From: JAAYAY01 sp964429355
Lineage (GTDB): Bacteria > Planctomycetota > Planctomycetia > Pirellulales > Thermoguttaceae
Assembly: GCA_964429355.1 (NCBI GenBank)
Contig: CAYSCH010000047.1
Coordinates: 1 to 36,349 of the forward strand
Length of the DNA: 36,349 nt
Direction: 5' to 3'
Below the pieces are notes generated by a model that searched no databases, was not told the origin of the DNA, and was given only the letters and a program-made list of their open reading frames with translations. The position numbers and the translations under genes are program-made. Below, piece after piece: positions 7,767 through 17,639 of this stretch (its first letter is position 1; each line of letters opens with the position of its first letter).

Positions 7767-10700
7767 ATGCCGCCCGAAGTGTTGCTGTTTCTATTTATCC
7801 TGCTGGTCGCTGTGACGGTAATCGGGCATGGAATCTGGGTGTTGCTGGCGTGGATGGTCCGAGTCATGGCCGGGAAAGGTCCCCGAGAGGCGGCCGTTCA
7901 TCTGCCTTGCCCCTGGTGCGAACAGGTCACGACGATCGAGCAGGGACGATGCCAGTGGTGTGGGCGTACGCTGTTTGACAGGCAGGCGAGGGGGATGTCG
8001 GATCTGACGGCCGTGCGGCGGAAGATCCAGGAGTGGCAGCCCCAGGGAAAGCTGTCGCCGGAGCAGGCAAAGGCCCAGCTTCTTGAAATCGAATCGGAAC
8101 GACGAGTCCTGATGGGCCTGAGCCCCCTGGCCATGACGACTGCGAGCCCGGCGGCATCAAAGCCGGCATCGGCCAGGCCGGCGGTGGCCGGGAAGCCCCT
8201 GGCGCGGCCTGTGGCAGAGAAGCCGGTTGAGGCGATCGTGATCGAGTCGCCCATAGCAGCGTCGTCGGCACCGAGGAGCGCAGAAACGCCCGTGGTGGTT
8301 CCCACCGCCACGCCGGGCGCGCCACGTGCAACACCCAGCCCCGCGGTTCCACCGCCGCCTGCCAGAACGCTGCAAGTGGCGGCAGCCTCCCGGGCAACAG
8401 GCCCACCTCTCCAAACGACTGGCCCGGCACCCGCCGCTGCGGCCGCGCGGGCCGCCGGAGCCCTGCCGAAAGGGGCGCAACCGGCAGGTCCGGTTCGGCA
8501 GGTCGTGGAACAGCCGCCTCGGAAGAGTTGGCGCGAGTTGGTGCAGTCGTTTCTCGAGGAGCGGGAGATACCGGCGGTCGAGTTGTTCGGTGTGCTTCTG
8601 AGCAGCCCATTGATCGTGACCGGCGCAGTAATTCTGGTGATCTACTTCTGGGAGACACTACAGGAGTACCCGGTTCTGAAGTTCGGTGCGTTTTCGGTGG
8701 CGACGATCGGAAGCATGTTACTTGGGCTGCTGGCATGCATTCGCTGGCAGTTGAAGACGACCGGGCGGGGCCTGTTGGGCATTTCTCTGCTGCTGGTGCC
8801 GCTCGGTTTTCTGGCGGTAACCAGCTCGGGGGAAGAGTGGACGGTGGTGGCAGCTGAACTGGGTGCGATTGCGTTGTTCGGCTACCTGATCACATGGGCC
8901 GGGTGCGTGCTGGTGCCGGATCGGCCGTGGCACTTGGCGGCTGCAATTCTGACGCCGGTCGCGGCGATCGTGGTGCTCTCGGCCTGGCCGTCGATCGTGT
9001 CGCAGTTTGGACGGGTTGGCCTGTTTGGCGTGGCAACGGTGGCGGCCTTTGGGGCGCCCCTGGTACGGCATCGGCGAATCATCGCAAGACTTGAAGACGT
9101 TGGGGTGCCAACGTTGATCGGGGCGTTCTTCCTGCTGGGAACTTCGCTGTTTCCGTTGGGCTTTGCTCTGGGGCTGGCCGCCAAGACGGCCGCCCGGTCG
9201 ATCGGCAGCATTGGCCTTTCGGCCGATGCCTTGTCGGTGGCCTTGTCGCTTCTTGCCGCGACAACACTGGCCTTTTCGCTGACCATGACCCGGCAGCTTG
9301 AAGGGCGTGAAAAGCTCTCTTCCTGGCGAGCCGCGGCAACGGCGGTGGGCCTTGTCTCCATTTTGGGAATGGTGGCGGCGCTGGCACTTGCCTGGCCCTG
9401 GCCGACACTCATCTTCTCTGTTGCCCTGGTAGATACGGCGGTACTGGTGTGGATTGCCCTGGTGTGCCGATTTCCCTGGACACACGCGGGAGCGATCGCC
9501 ACCGCTGCAGCCGCCTGCCTGACGGGCTACCACCTGATCGTGGGGCATCTCCCGTGGGACTCGATCGTGACGACCCCAATCATGGTTCGGGCGATTTTCA
9601 GTGGTGCCAGCGCGACGGTGCTCCTCGGATTCAGCGGGATGGCGGCGGGTGCAGCCGCCTGGTTTGCGCAGGCCCGGCGGACGGACGACGCCCGCGTTTA
9701 CGCGTGGGGCACGGCCGTTGTGGCTGCTGTAAGCGTCGTCGGTTCCGCCGCAGCCGCTTGGTTTGAAGGGGGCACGTCGGTACCCCTGGCGATGTTCGTA
9801 TTCAGCGTGTATGGCCTGGCGTGCCTGGCTGCAAATGCCTGGGCACGAATGCCGGCCATGACCCACGTGGGGCTGTCACTCCTGGTTGGCGCGACTCTGT
9901 GGGGACTCGACTGGCTCGCACCCACACCGGCGCCGGTCTGGGCGGCTGTGCTGGGGATCGAGGCGCTGCTATTGGCGGTTGTTGGCTGGGGATTGGGGTG
10001 GTTGAAAGAGGGCCAGTCAAGGCAGCCTGAAGGTTGGACTTCAACAGTGTATCGGGCGCCTGCGCTGGATGTGGCGGACGGACTGGCAGGACTGACGGTG
10101 GTGGTTGCAGGGCTCACGCTACTGCCGGATCTTGCGGTGCATGTTCGCACGGCGTGGCCGGCCACGGCGCTGTTGTCGGCGGCCGGTGCGTGGCTGATCG
10201 GGGCCTGGGTCCGCAATTCGTTTGAAAGGACATGGGCGGCGTCGGCCACGATTCTGCTGATGCTGGTCCATACGTTGGTCTACTGCCTGCCGGGCTGGCT
10301 GGAGCAGCCGTGGCTCGACTCGGTCCTGCTCCACGCCACGATCGGCGTGGCCGCCACCCTCGGCTGCCAGTTAGGATTGCGGTCGGGGAGCGATGCTTTT
10401 CGCAGTCGCTTGCAGCGCGTGCTGGTCCTGCCCATAAGCCAGTCGGCAGGGCTTTCGTCGGCCATGGCTTTGCCGCTCCTGCTGTTGAATTCCTGGCAGC
10501 ACATGCTCACCCTGTCGCTGTGCCTGTTCTGGCTGTCAGCGATCTGGCTGGTCGTCGCCGCCGTAAATCGGCTGCCAGCGCTCCTGACGGGCGCCCAGGC
10601 CGTGATGGGCCTGGCAAGCGTGGCTGCGGCAAACGCATGGCTCCAGCAGTGCTCATGGAACGTACAGGGTAGGGTCGATTTCCACGATCTGCGAACATGG

Positions 10701-13700
10701 CAGGCGTGCGGGCTTGCGTTGGCCATTCTCACATTACTCTGGGCGGTCGCCCGTGTGGGGCTGCGCCGTGTCAAGGCGGCCGACCCGCTGCTCAACCCTG
10801 AGTGGCCGGCCTTGGACCGGGTGCTTGGCGGCGCGTTGTGCGTGGCCCAATTGGTCGTAGCAGCCGGAGCGATGATTCCGGCGGTTGGCCACGAGCTGGG
10901 AGCGGCGCCGGCCAGTTCGGCCACGGTGCTCCAGGGCGCCGTCGGATCGCCCAGCGGTTGGTTGCTGCTGGCGGCATTGGGCGTTTATTGCACGGTGGGG
11001 GCCTGGAACCGCTGGCGAGAGGCCGAGATGCTGGCGGCATGGGCAGTGGCGGGAGCGTTACCCTGGCTGGTGGCCGCGGAGATGGGCGTGAACATCGACG
11101 CCGCCACCACACTCCGCTGGGCCACTGCGGGTATGCTGGCGGTTGGTACGGCCCTGGTATGTCTGCGGCAGCCGATCGCGGCACGGGCCAGATCGATCGG
11201 GATTCAACTGGAAACAACCGAGTCGGCGCCGCGGATTGCCCAGGCGGCGATGCTCTGCCTGACGCTGTTGCCGGTGCTGGGGGTGACGCTTTCTGCGGCA
11301 GGGGGCCGATTTAGCGGCGTCTTGCCCCAGGGCCCGGCGGCGGGGACATTTTTCCATGCGGTGGGAACGGAAGTTTCATATCTGGTTCCTCTGGTCGCGG
11401 CAGTCGTTGCCCTGGTGGTGCTGGCCTGGCGCGAGTCGTCGACCGGTTACGCATTTTCGGCCGGACTGGTGATGAAGTTGACCGTGGTGCTGGCATGCCT
11501 CCTCTCGTTCACCGCCTGGGGTTCCCAGCAATGGGCGATTCTCTGGTATTCGGTAACGATCGCGGCAGCAGCCTGGTCGGCAGCCTGGGTGACGGCCAGA
11601 CGCTGGATCGGCGTGTGGCGGGAGGATCGACCAGACGAGGCAGCCCTGCTGATGCGGCTGGAACTGGGCATGGGAGCGATCTGCGTAGCGGTGGTGCTCC
11701 TACCGGGGATGCTTGGCCTCGTCGAAGGCGATTTCACGGGCATTTCGGACATTTCCGGCGTGGCCGGCCGCTGGCTCGGCTGGCTGGCGTTCGTGTCGAT
11801 CGTGGCGGCGGCCGTCTATCGCCAATTCGATTTGCGGCGTCCCGTGCCCGTCGATCTGGCGGGTCTGGCCGGCCTGGCACTCATCGGGCTGGTGGCGTGC
11901 ACCGTGTCGAGTCTGGTGGGCCCCTTGGGCCTATCGGCCTATGGAGAACGCTGGGGATTTCACACGTGGATGATCGGTTGGGCTGCCTACTCGATGCTGA
12001 TTGCGATCGGGACCTGGTGGATGGCCGAGCACGTGCGGGTTCCCGGCGAGGAAGGTCCGCCGCAGGTACTCATTCGGGCGGCCAATGTGTGGGTGATTGC
12101 GGCGGGGGCCCCGGCCGTGCTGTTGGGACTGCTGGCAGCGACCTTTTTCGAGCCGACCGAACGACTGTGGGGCGCGGCGGCCATCGGCCTGGCATCGGCC
12201 GCGTCGGCCACAATGGCCGTGTGGCGTCGGCGAGAGGCGTGGGCGTTTGTGTCGGGGCTGGGAGTGAATTTGGCGGCCTCGCTGACCGTGAGCTACTTCG
12301 AAGGCTCGCTCGACCAATGGTCGAGATTCCTGCTGCTGGTGGAAGCCAATGTGATTGCCAGTGCGGCGGTGGCCCTGGCATGGCTGTCGGTCCGCAAACG
12401 GCTCTACCGGTTGCATGAAAGGCGGGCCTGGTCGGGACCGCTACTGGCCCTTCAGATCGTCTTGACGGCCACAGGGGCCCTAGTGCTGGTGATACCGACG
12501 ATGGTAACACTGGTCGCATCACCCGGCGATCTGCCCGTAGAAGAGATCCGCCAGATCGGGTCGGTGCCGGGCGCAACGGCCGTGCTGCTCGCGGCCCTCG
12601 CGGCCGGGTGGTACCTGTTGCAGTTGCGGCCGGCGGGATTGATTCACGTGATCGGAGCCACTGCCCTGGCATGCGGCGCGCTCTTGGGGGCCGGATCGAT
12701 CGGCTGGACGGATTGGCATGCCCAGGATGCCTGGCTGCCTTACCACGTGACCATCGCTACCTGGGCGGGGCTTGGGCTCGCGCTACTGGCGGTGGCAGCA
12801 AGTGTTTCTGCGTTGCCCGGGAAGCAAGAGAGCGAGACTCGGCACTCCCCAGGACAGGAGGGAATCCTGCCTGGACACGTCACAGACCTGTCCTGTGATA
12901 GGCCAGTCGAGTCCCAGACGCCGTTTGCCATCGTTCACAACCTCGTGCCGGTGGAACCGGCCGCTCTGTGGCATTTCGCTCTGACGATTTCAGCTGCGAT
13001 TGCCGGATTGATCTGGTGCGCGGCCGACCCGGGGCGTCCCTACTGGGCGGGCAGCGTGATGCTTGTCGGCGTGGTGGGAGCGGCCGGTGCGGCGCTTTGG
13101 CGACGTCAGGTCGTAGACATCATCGTCTCGGCACTGCTGCTGAATCTGGCGGGCAACGTGGCGTGGATCGCCTGGCGGGAACATGATCTGGCGGGGCTGA
13201 TCGAAACCAATGCCCTTTGCCTCGCAGCCGGGGCAATCCTGTGGACAATCCTGCAGAAGGTGCTGCCCGGGCGGGTTGCCAATCTCGATCTGGGCGAGCG
13301 AGTCTGCTCCTGGGCGGAGGTGGCCCTGCAACTGGGGTTGGTTCTGCTGGGTGGACTGGCCGTGGTGCTTGTGGTGTTGACCATGGCCGGCACCGATCAC
13401 CCTAGTCCGCTGCCACTGACGTGGTGGACGTTGCTGGCGGTGGCTGGCACCCTGGTGCTGCGGCTGGCAAGCGATTCGAAGGACTTCTCGCTGCCGGGCC
13501 TCTACTATCTCGGCCTGATCGCCACAGGCCTGGCACTCGACATGCAGGCCGAGTCGCCCAGGCACCTCGTCTGGCTCGCCGGGCCGGAACTGGCCGGTTG
13601 CGCTCTGGTATCGGCCATCACCTACGGGGCGTTGCGGCTGGCGGGCGTGGTCGGCGACGACGCGGAAGAGAAGACTAGCCATTATGGTGTCCTCGTTGTG

Positions 13701-15221
13701 CAGTGGGTGCTCGCCGGCATTGCCGCTGCGATCGCCGGATTAACGGCCCTGGATCCTGCCTTCGGCGATTTCGCACGAGCCGGACTCGGCTGGCTGGCGC
13801 CGGGACGTTGGTCTGCTCCACTGGCCGTAGCCGGTCTGCTGCCGGCGGCCGTGGTGATGGCCCAGTCGACGAGTGGGGCACGAGCCTTGGGTTGGCGGTA
13901 TGCATCGCTCCTGGCGGGGGCACTGCTCATGGCCACGGTTGGCTGGGCCTGGTTGCCCGAGGCCGACGCCCACTGGCTCAATCAGACCGTGGTGCTTCTG
14001 GTGGCTTCCGTGGTCATGATGCTGGCGGGTGGTGTAGGGCTGCCGAGACTGCTGTTGGAGGAGAATCCTTGGGTCGGTTGTGGGCGGAAGTCGCTGACTG
14101 GTTTCGGAGGCACGGCGGCGGTTGCTCTCGCGCTGATCCTTGTGCAAGAGGTGGCGCTCTTCGACCCGGAGAGTGGCGCGCCTATGGCTACGTGGGCGGT
14201 GGTCGTTGTGGCCGCCGCCATGGCTTGCCTGATCGCGGGCCTGATCGCCGCGGCAGTAACGCCGCATCGCGATCCGCTGGGGCTGAGCGAAGAGGGGCGT
14301 ACGGCCTATGTCTATGCAGCGGAGGTGTTTGGCGGACTCGTTGCGTTGCACCTTTGGCTGACGGAGCCAAGACTGTTCCAGTTGGGGATCATGGAGCAGT
14401 ACTGGATGCTGGTCGTGATCGGCATTGCGTTCGCGGGGGTTGGGCTGAGCGAATGGTTCGAACGGTTGGGGCTGCCGGTCCTGAGCCGGCCCCTGGCCAA
14501 TACAGCCGCACTGCTGCCGCTGGTTCCGGCAATCGGATACTGGATTCCGACAGGCGTCGATCCTGCCTCGCCTCTGGCGGGCAGCAGCCCGGCGGTCTGG
14601 TTCTGCGGCAGCCTGTTTTACGCGATCATGGCAACGACGCAGCGATCGAGACTCTACAGCTTTCTCTCCCTGGGCACGCTGGCAGCCGCCTTCTGCCTGC
14701 TGTGGCAGAAGATGGAACTCGGGCTGACCGAGCACGTACAGCTTTACGGGATTCCGATCGGCATCGCGATCCTGCTGGCCGAGCAGATCCACCATCGCGA
14801 GTTGAAACCATCCGTGGCCTCGACGATGCGTTACATGGCCTTGACCTTCATCTATCTGACCTCGTCGGCCGAGTTTCTCTGGGAGTTGGGCCAGCAGCAG
14901 ATATGGCTGCCGCTGGGACTGATCGGGTTGTCGATCCTGGGGATCCTCGCGGGCGTGTTCCTGCGGATCCGGTCGTTCGTAATTGTGGGCTTCACTTCGC
15001 TGGCCCTGGTCCTGGGAGCGCTCGTCTACCATGCGGCCGTCGATCAGAAACAGATCTGGGTATTTGCACTGGCCATGTTTGCCCTGGGAATCCCGCTGTT
15101 GGCCTTCTTCATGGTGTTCGAGAAGAAGAAGGTGCAGATCCTGGCGGCGGTGAATCGATTTTGGAACTGGGAGCGGCGCGACTTGATTCCGTCGGGACAC
15201 GGTGATCGGCTAGACAAGTAG
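7767..15221 (+). CDS. Giant polytopic membrane protein with N-terminal zinc ribbon (2484 aa)
   Basis: Function unknown. One transmembrane helix (residues ~5-30) precedes a zinc-ribbon motif, CPWC at 48-51 and CQWC at 62-65. A short charged helical stretch then leads into an Ala/Pro-rich linker (~110-250). The remaining ~2200 residues consist of dozens of hydrophobic helices with short loops. One longer polar loop is encoded near 12810-12930. The layout resembles large predicted membrane proteins of the DUF2157/DUF2339 sort, but I cannot assign it to a named family. An embedded scaffold, transporter-like or envelope-organising role would be speculation. GGGAGGG at 7753-7759 is well placed for the ATG at 7767; a GTG at 7764 is the alternative start. 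Two small membrane-protein genes follow on the same strand. Confidence 0.85.
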   Translation: MPPEVLLFLFILLVAVTVIGHGIWVLLAWMVRVMAGKGPREAAVHLPCPWCEQVTTIEQGRCQWCGRTLFDRQARGMSDLTAVRRKIQEWQPQGKLSPEQAKAQLLEIESERRVLMGLSPLAMTTASPAASKPASARPAVAGKPLARPVAEKPVEAIVIESPIAASSAPRSAETPVVVPTATPGAPRATPSPAVPPPPARTLQVAAASRATGPPLQTTGPAPAAAAARAAGALPKGAQPAGPVRQVVEQPPRKSWRELVQSFLEEREIPAVELFGVLLSSPLIVTGAVILVIYFWETLQEYPVLKFGAFSVATIGSMLLGLLACIRWQLKTTGRGLLGISLLLVPLGFLAVTSSGEEWTVVAAELGAIALFGYLITWAGCVLVPDRPWHLAAAILTPVAAIVVLSAWPSIVSQFGRVGLFGVATVAAFGAPLVRHRRIIARLEDVGVPTLIGAFFLLGTSLFPLGFALGLAAKTAARSIGSIGLSADALSVALSLLAATTLAFSLTMTRQLEGREKLSSWRAAATAVGLVSILGMVAALALAWPWPTLIFSVALVDTAVLVWIALVCRFPWTHAGAIATAAAACLTGYHLIVGHLPWDSIVTTPIMVRAIFSGASATVLLGFSGMAAGAAAWFAQARRTDDARVYAWGTAVVAAVSVVGSAAAAWFEGGTSVPLAMFVFSVYGLACLAANAWARMPAMTHVGLSLLVGATLWGLDWLAPTPAPVWAAVLGIEALLLAVVGWGLGWLKEGQSRQPEGWTSTVYRAPALDVADGLAGLTVVVAGLTLLPDLAVHVRTAWPATALLSAAGAWLIGAWVRNSFERTWAASATILLMLVHTLVYCLPGWLEQPWLDSVLLHATIGVAATLGCQLGLRSGSDAFRSRLQRVLVLPISQSAGLSSAMALPLLLLNSWQHMLTLSLCLFWLSAIWLVVAAVNRLPALLTGAQAVMGLASVAAANAWLQQCSWNVQGRVDFHDLRTWQACGLALAILTLLWAVARVGLRRVKAADPLLNPEWPALDRVLGGALCVAQLVVAAGAMIPAVGHELGAAPASSATVLQGAVGSPSGWLLLAALGVYCTVGAWNRWREAEMLAAWAVAGALPWLVAAEMGVNIDAATTLRWATAGMLAVGTALVCLRQPIAARARSIGIQLETTESAPRIAQAAMLCLTLLPVLGVTLSAAGGRFSGVLPQGPAAGTFFHAVGTEVSYLVPLVAAVVALVVLAWRESSTGYAFSAGLVMKLTVVLACLLSFTAWGSQQWAILWYSVTIAAAAWSAAWVTARRWIGVWREDRPDEAALLMRLELGMGAICVAVVLLPGMLGLVEGDFTGISDISGVAGRWLGWLAFVSIVAAAVYRQFDLRRPVPVDLAGLAGLALIGLVACTVSSLVGPLGLSAYGERWGFHTWMIGWAAYSMLIAIGTWWMAEHVRVPGEEGPPQVLIRAANVWVIAAGAPAVLLGLLAATFFEPTERLWGAAAIGLASAASATMAVWRRREAWAFVSGLGVNLAASLTVSYFEGSLDQWSRFLLLVEANVIASAAVALAWLSVRKRLYRLHERRAWSGPLLALQIVLTATGALVLVIPTMVTLVASPGDLPVEEIRQIGSVPGATAVLLAALAAGWYLLQLRPAGLIHVIGATALACGALLGAGSIGWTDWHAQDAWLPYHVTIATWAGLGLALLAVAASVSALPGKQESETRHSPGQEGILPGHVTDLSCDRPVESQTPFAIVHNLVPVEPAALWHFALTISAAIAGLIWCAADPGRPYWAGSVMLVGVVGAAGAALWRRQVVDIIVSALLLNLAGNVAWIAWREHDLAGLIETNALCLAAGAILWTILQKVLPGRVANLDLGERVCSWAEVALQLGLVLLGGLAVVLVVLTMAGTDHPSPLPLTWWTLLAVAGTLVLRLASDSKDFSLPGLYYLGLIATGLALDMQAESPRHLVWLAGPELAGCALVSAITYGALRLAGVVGDDAEEKTSHYGVLVVQWVLAGIAAAIAGLTALDPAFGDFARAGLGWLAPGRWSAPLAVAGLLPAAVVMAQSTSGARALGWRYASLLAGALLMATVGWAWLPEADAHWLNQTVVLLVASVVMMLAGGVGLPRLLLEENPWVGCGRKSLTGFGGTAAVALALILVQEVALFDPESGAPMATWAVVVVAAAMACLIAGLIAAAVTPHRDPLGLSEEGRTAYVYAAEVFGGLVALHLWLTEPRLFQLGIMEQYWMLVVIGIAFAGVGLSEWFERLGLPVLSRPLANTAALLPLVPAIGYWIPTGVDPASPLAGSSPAVWFCGSLFYAIMATTQRSRLYSFLSLGTLAAAFCLLWQKMELGLTEHVQLYGIPIGIAILLAEQIHHRELKPSVASTMRYMALTFIYLTSSAEFLWELGQQQIWLPLGLIGLSILGILAGVFLRIRSFVIVGFTSLALVLGALVYHAAVDQKQIWVFALAMFALGIPLLAFFMVFEKKKVQILAAVNRFWNWERRDLIPSGHGDRLDK

Positions 15222-15300
15222 GTAGCCGAAGTCGCCAGACTTTGGATAACCACGCAAACAATCCAAATTCTGGCACATTCGGCCGCGGAGAATCGAAGAC

Positions 15301-15609
15301 ATGAACCCTTCCCCATTCGAAACCGAACCTGTCAAGATCACCATTCGGCCGCCCCAATTCAGTCTGCGGGCGTTGCTTGTTGCCGCGGCAGGGATCGGGG
15401 CGACGTTCGGCGTGCTGAGATGGTTTGAAGTTTCGGCAGCGGTCGGGTTCTTCGTGCTGGCGGTCTTCCTGGTTGCCGCGCTAGCCACGGGGGGGCTGAT
15501 TGCGGCCTTGCTGCAGTCCTATACGACCGTCGAACCGGCCGACAGACGCCGACACGCGGTGAGCGAGTCGGGCGATCCCTTTGAACGGGCTGGCGATTCA
15601 TCCAGTTGA
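15301..15609 (+). CDS. Small membrane protein (102 aa)
   Basis: An integral membrane protein of unknown function. After a short polar N-terminus the sequence IRPPQFSLRALLVAAAGIGA begins the first transmembrane helix. A second, Val/Ala/Leu-rich helix covers about residues 50-75, and the tail is polar. Planctomycetes have many small proteins with a similar FSLR-(T/A)LL start before a helix. GGAG lies about ten bases before the ATG. It starts 79 bases after the giant membrane-protein gene and probably shares its transcript. Its stop overlaps the apparent start of the next frame. Confidence 0.7.
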   Translation: MNPSPFETEPVKITIRPPQFSLRALLVAAAGIGATFGVLRWFEVSAAVGFFVLAVFLVAALATGGLIAALLQSYTTVEPADRRRHAVSESGDPFERAGDSSS

Positions 15610-15966
15610 GTGCTACGAAGAGTACGCAAAACGCCTGGAAGACAAGTACGAGCCGCCGCGAATGCCGGTTCGTCCAGCCCCCCCGAAACCACCCGAGTAC
15701 TCGAAGAAGCTTACCAGATCGATACGGAGTTTCGCGCACGCAAGCATCACTATTTCGAAATGACCAGCCGGCTGAACTGGGTGGCGTGGATCGCCGCCAC
15801 AGCACTCGTGGGCGGACTTCTCTACCTGATCATGTTCGACCCGGCCGGCGGGCGGATCATATACTTCGCCCTGCTGGTGATGAGTTTCGTGTTCATGATC
15901 GGTCCGGCCTTTCACTCGATCATCAGTGCCATCGTAGGCTTTCTGGAACCGCCGGGGGTCTATTGA
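15610..15966 (+). CDS. Small two-helix membrane protein, apparently frameshifted
   Basis: From about residue 30 this reads as real protein: a polar segment (LEEAYQIDTEFRARKHHYFE), then two transmembrane helices (WVAWIAATALVGGLLYLIMF and IIYFALLVMSFVFMIG) and a short tail ending PPGVY. Its first 30 residues in the GTG-initiated frame are Arg-rich and unlike protein. The better upstream half lies in another frame from about 15581 (HPVECYEEYAKRLEDKYEPP). The two frames meet at a run of seven Cs near 15690, so a single lost C would explain the split. The true product is then about 128 aa, from a start near 15581. Function is unknown; it is probably co-transcribed with the two membrane proteins before it. 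Confidence 0.55.
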   Translation: MLRRVRKTPGRQVRAAANAGSSSPPETTRVLEEAYQIDTEFRARKHHYFEMTSRLNWVAWIAATALVGGLLYLIMFDPAGGRIIYFALLVMSFVFMIGPAFHSIISAIVGFLEPPGVY

Positions 15967-16095
15967 GAGATCGTCAGCAGAGCCACAATGCCCCAAGGGA
16001 AGATCTTGCATGATATCACGCCATGGCAGTAAGATGCTTTCCTTCCGAGGCGGAGGATTCCGGAGCCGGTCATCCGAACGAGAAGAGGTGATTCG

Positions 16096-17547
16096 ATGGG
16101 TACGCGACAGTCCATGGCGTTTCTTCTGGCGATGGTGTCGATGTGTTGGTGGGCGTCAGGGAATCAGGCGTTCGCGCAGGATCCCGCCAGCCCGCGAGTC
16201 ACACGGACGGTGGAGATCATTCGCCAGATCGAGGCGGGCGTGGTCGCCATCTTCAGCCAAGGAAGCGTCCAGACGCTCCAGAGCGGAAGTGGATCGATCA
16301 TTCATCCAGCCGGATTCATTCTGACCAACGATCACGTCGTGGGCGATCGTCCCGGTGTCGTACTGTTGAAGGGTCGCAGCCCGGTGCGATACCAGTTGGT
16401 CGGCCAACTTCCGGAAAAAGACCTGGCCGTTATCCGGATCTCGGTCCCTGAAAAGCTGACCGCGATTCCCATGGGCCACAGTGACGACCTGATGGCGGGG
16501 GAACCATGCCTCTGCAGCGGCAATCCTGGGGGACGGGGAATCGTGTTCACGTCGGGAATGATCAGCTCTCCGGCGATCATGAATAATGCCCCCAACGCCT
16601 TGGTGATGTCGCATTTCGCCGGCGATGTACGAGACCGTTTCATCCAGTTCGATGCGGCCAGCAACCCGGGGAATTCAGGCGGCCCACTGATCAACGCGGA
16701 AGGCCGCCAGATCGGGGTCGTTTGTGCCATGCAATTGAAGGAACAGAACGTCAGCTACGCCATACCTGTCGATCGGGTGCGGCAATGCGCGGCCGAACTC
16801 ATCGCTCCCGAAATCACGCGGGATCTCTTCGCGGGAATCGCCATCGATTGCCTCGCCCGTGAGGCCCGGGTGAGCGACGTGGCTCCCGAATCGCCGGCGG
16901 CCGCTGCCGGGATCCAATCGGGCGATATCCTGCTGACCGCCGACGGATCGGAACTCCGAGACGGACTTGACTGGTTGCTGCAACCGGCAACGAGCTCGGC
17001 CGACGAAGAAGTGGCCGTTAAGTACCGCCGTTCGGATGAAGAAAAGACCGCCACCCTCAAGCTCACGGCCTGGCCGACGCAGGAGGGGATCGCCCTGGAT
17101 ACGGCCGAACCGGGACTCGCATGGAAGCTCTATGTGGACGGCGAACTCAAGAGTTTTCCGGACTTCGACAGTCTCAAGCCGGCCGCGGAGGGGCTGTGTG
17201 CCGAACTGAAGACACGGGAACTCGCCGGTGGAAGAGAACAGCACTTCGCGATCCGGTTCGAAGGCTTCCTCAGGATCGACAGTGACGGTCTGTACCGACT
17301 GGTACTGGCTTCCGACGATGGGAGCCGGCTCTATCTCCACGACCGCCTGCTTATCGACAACGGTGGCCCACATCCCCGACAGGAGATCGGCGGCAAGGTG
17401 CGGCTCGGCAAAGGCCTGCATCCGATCCGGATCGATTACTTCGAAGCCACCGGCGACTCGTCGGTCGAGCTGTTTCTTGAAGCGGGAGGCAAAGAGCGAG
17501 TGAAGCTCGGCAACGGTACGTTCTTCCACGAAGGTAAGAAATCCTGA
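16096..17547 (+). CDS. Exported HtrA/Deg-like serine protease with PDZ and PA14 domains
   Basis: A periplasmic or secreted protease of 483 aa. A signal peptide ends near residue 28. The trypsin-fold domain has the full catalytic triad: H80 in TNDHVV, D109 in EKDLAVIRI and S194 in ASNPGNSGGPL. A PDZ domain follows (~240-330, with the SPAAAAGIQSGDILL signature). The C-terminal ~130 residues look like a PA14 domain (GLYRLVLASDDGSRLYL, then HPIRIDYFEA), usually a carbohydrate-binding module. Most Deg proteases end in one or two PDZ domains, so the PA14 addition suggests anchoring to glycan or a glycosylated substrate. GAGG precedes the ATG by 7 bases. The GHL10-type hydrolase gene begins 92 bases downstream, consistent with co-transcription. 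Confidence 0.88.
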   Translation: MGTRQSMAFLLAMVSMCWWASGNQAFAQDPASPRVTRTVEIIRQIEAGVVAIFSQGSVQTLQSGSGSIIHPAGFILTNDHVVGDRPGVVLLKGRSPVRYQLVGQLPEKDLAVIRISVPEKLTAIPMGHSDDLMAGEPCLCSGNPGGRGIVFTSGMISSPAIMNNAPNALVMSHFAGDVRDRFIQFDAASNPGNSGGPLINAEGRQIGVVCAMQLKEQNVSYAIPVDRVRQCAAELIAPEITRDLFAGIAIDCLAREARVSDVAPESPAAAAGIQSGDILLTADGSELRDGLDWLLQPATSSADEEVAVKYRRSDEEKTATLKLTAWPTQEGIALDTAEPGLAWKLYVDGELKSFPDFDSLKPAAEGLCAELKTRELAGGREQHFAIRFEGFLRIDSDGLYRLVLASDDGSRLYLHDRLLIDNGGPHPRQEIGGKVRLGKGLHPIRIDYFEATGDSSVELFLEAGGKERVKLGNGTFFHEGKKS

Positions 17548-17639
17548 ACAAACGTGACAGTCTCCCTCGGGCGGAAAAGAACCGCGTCGGGGGAAATGTT
17601 GGTGTCCGCTCCAAAGCTCGTCCAACCCGGGGAATCACG

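Noticed and set aside
13703..15205. 500-codon second frame inside the giant gene
   Set aside because: It is Arg/Gly-rich, typical of a shifted frame in GC-rich DNA; the main frame gives clean transmembrane helices.
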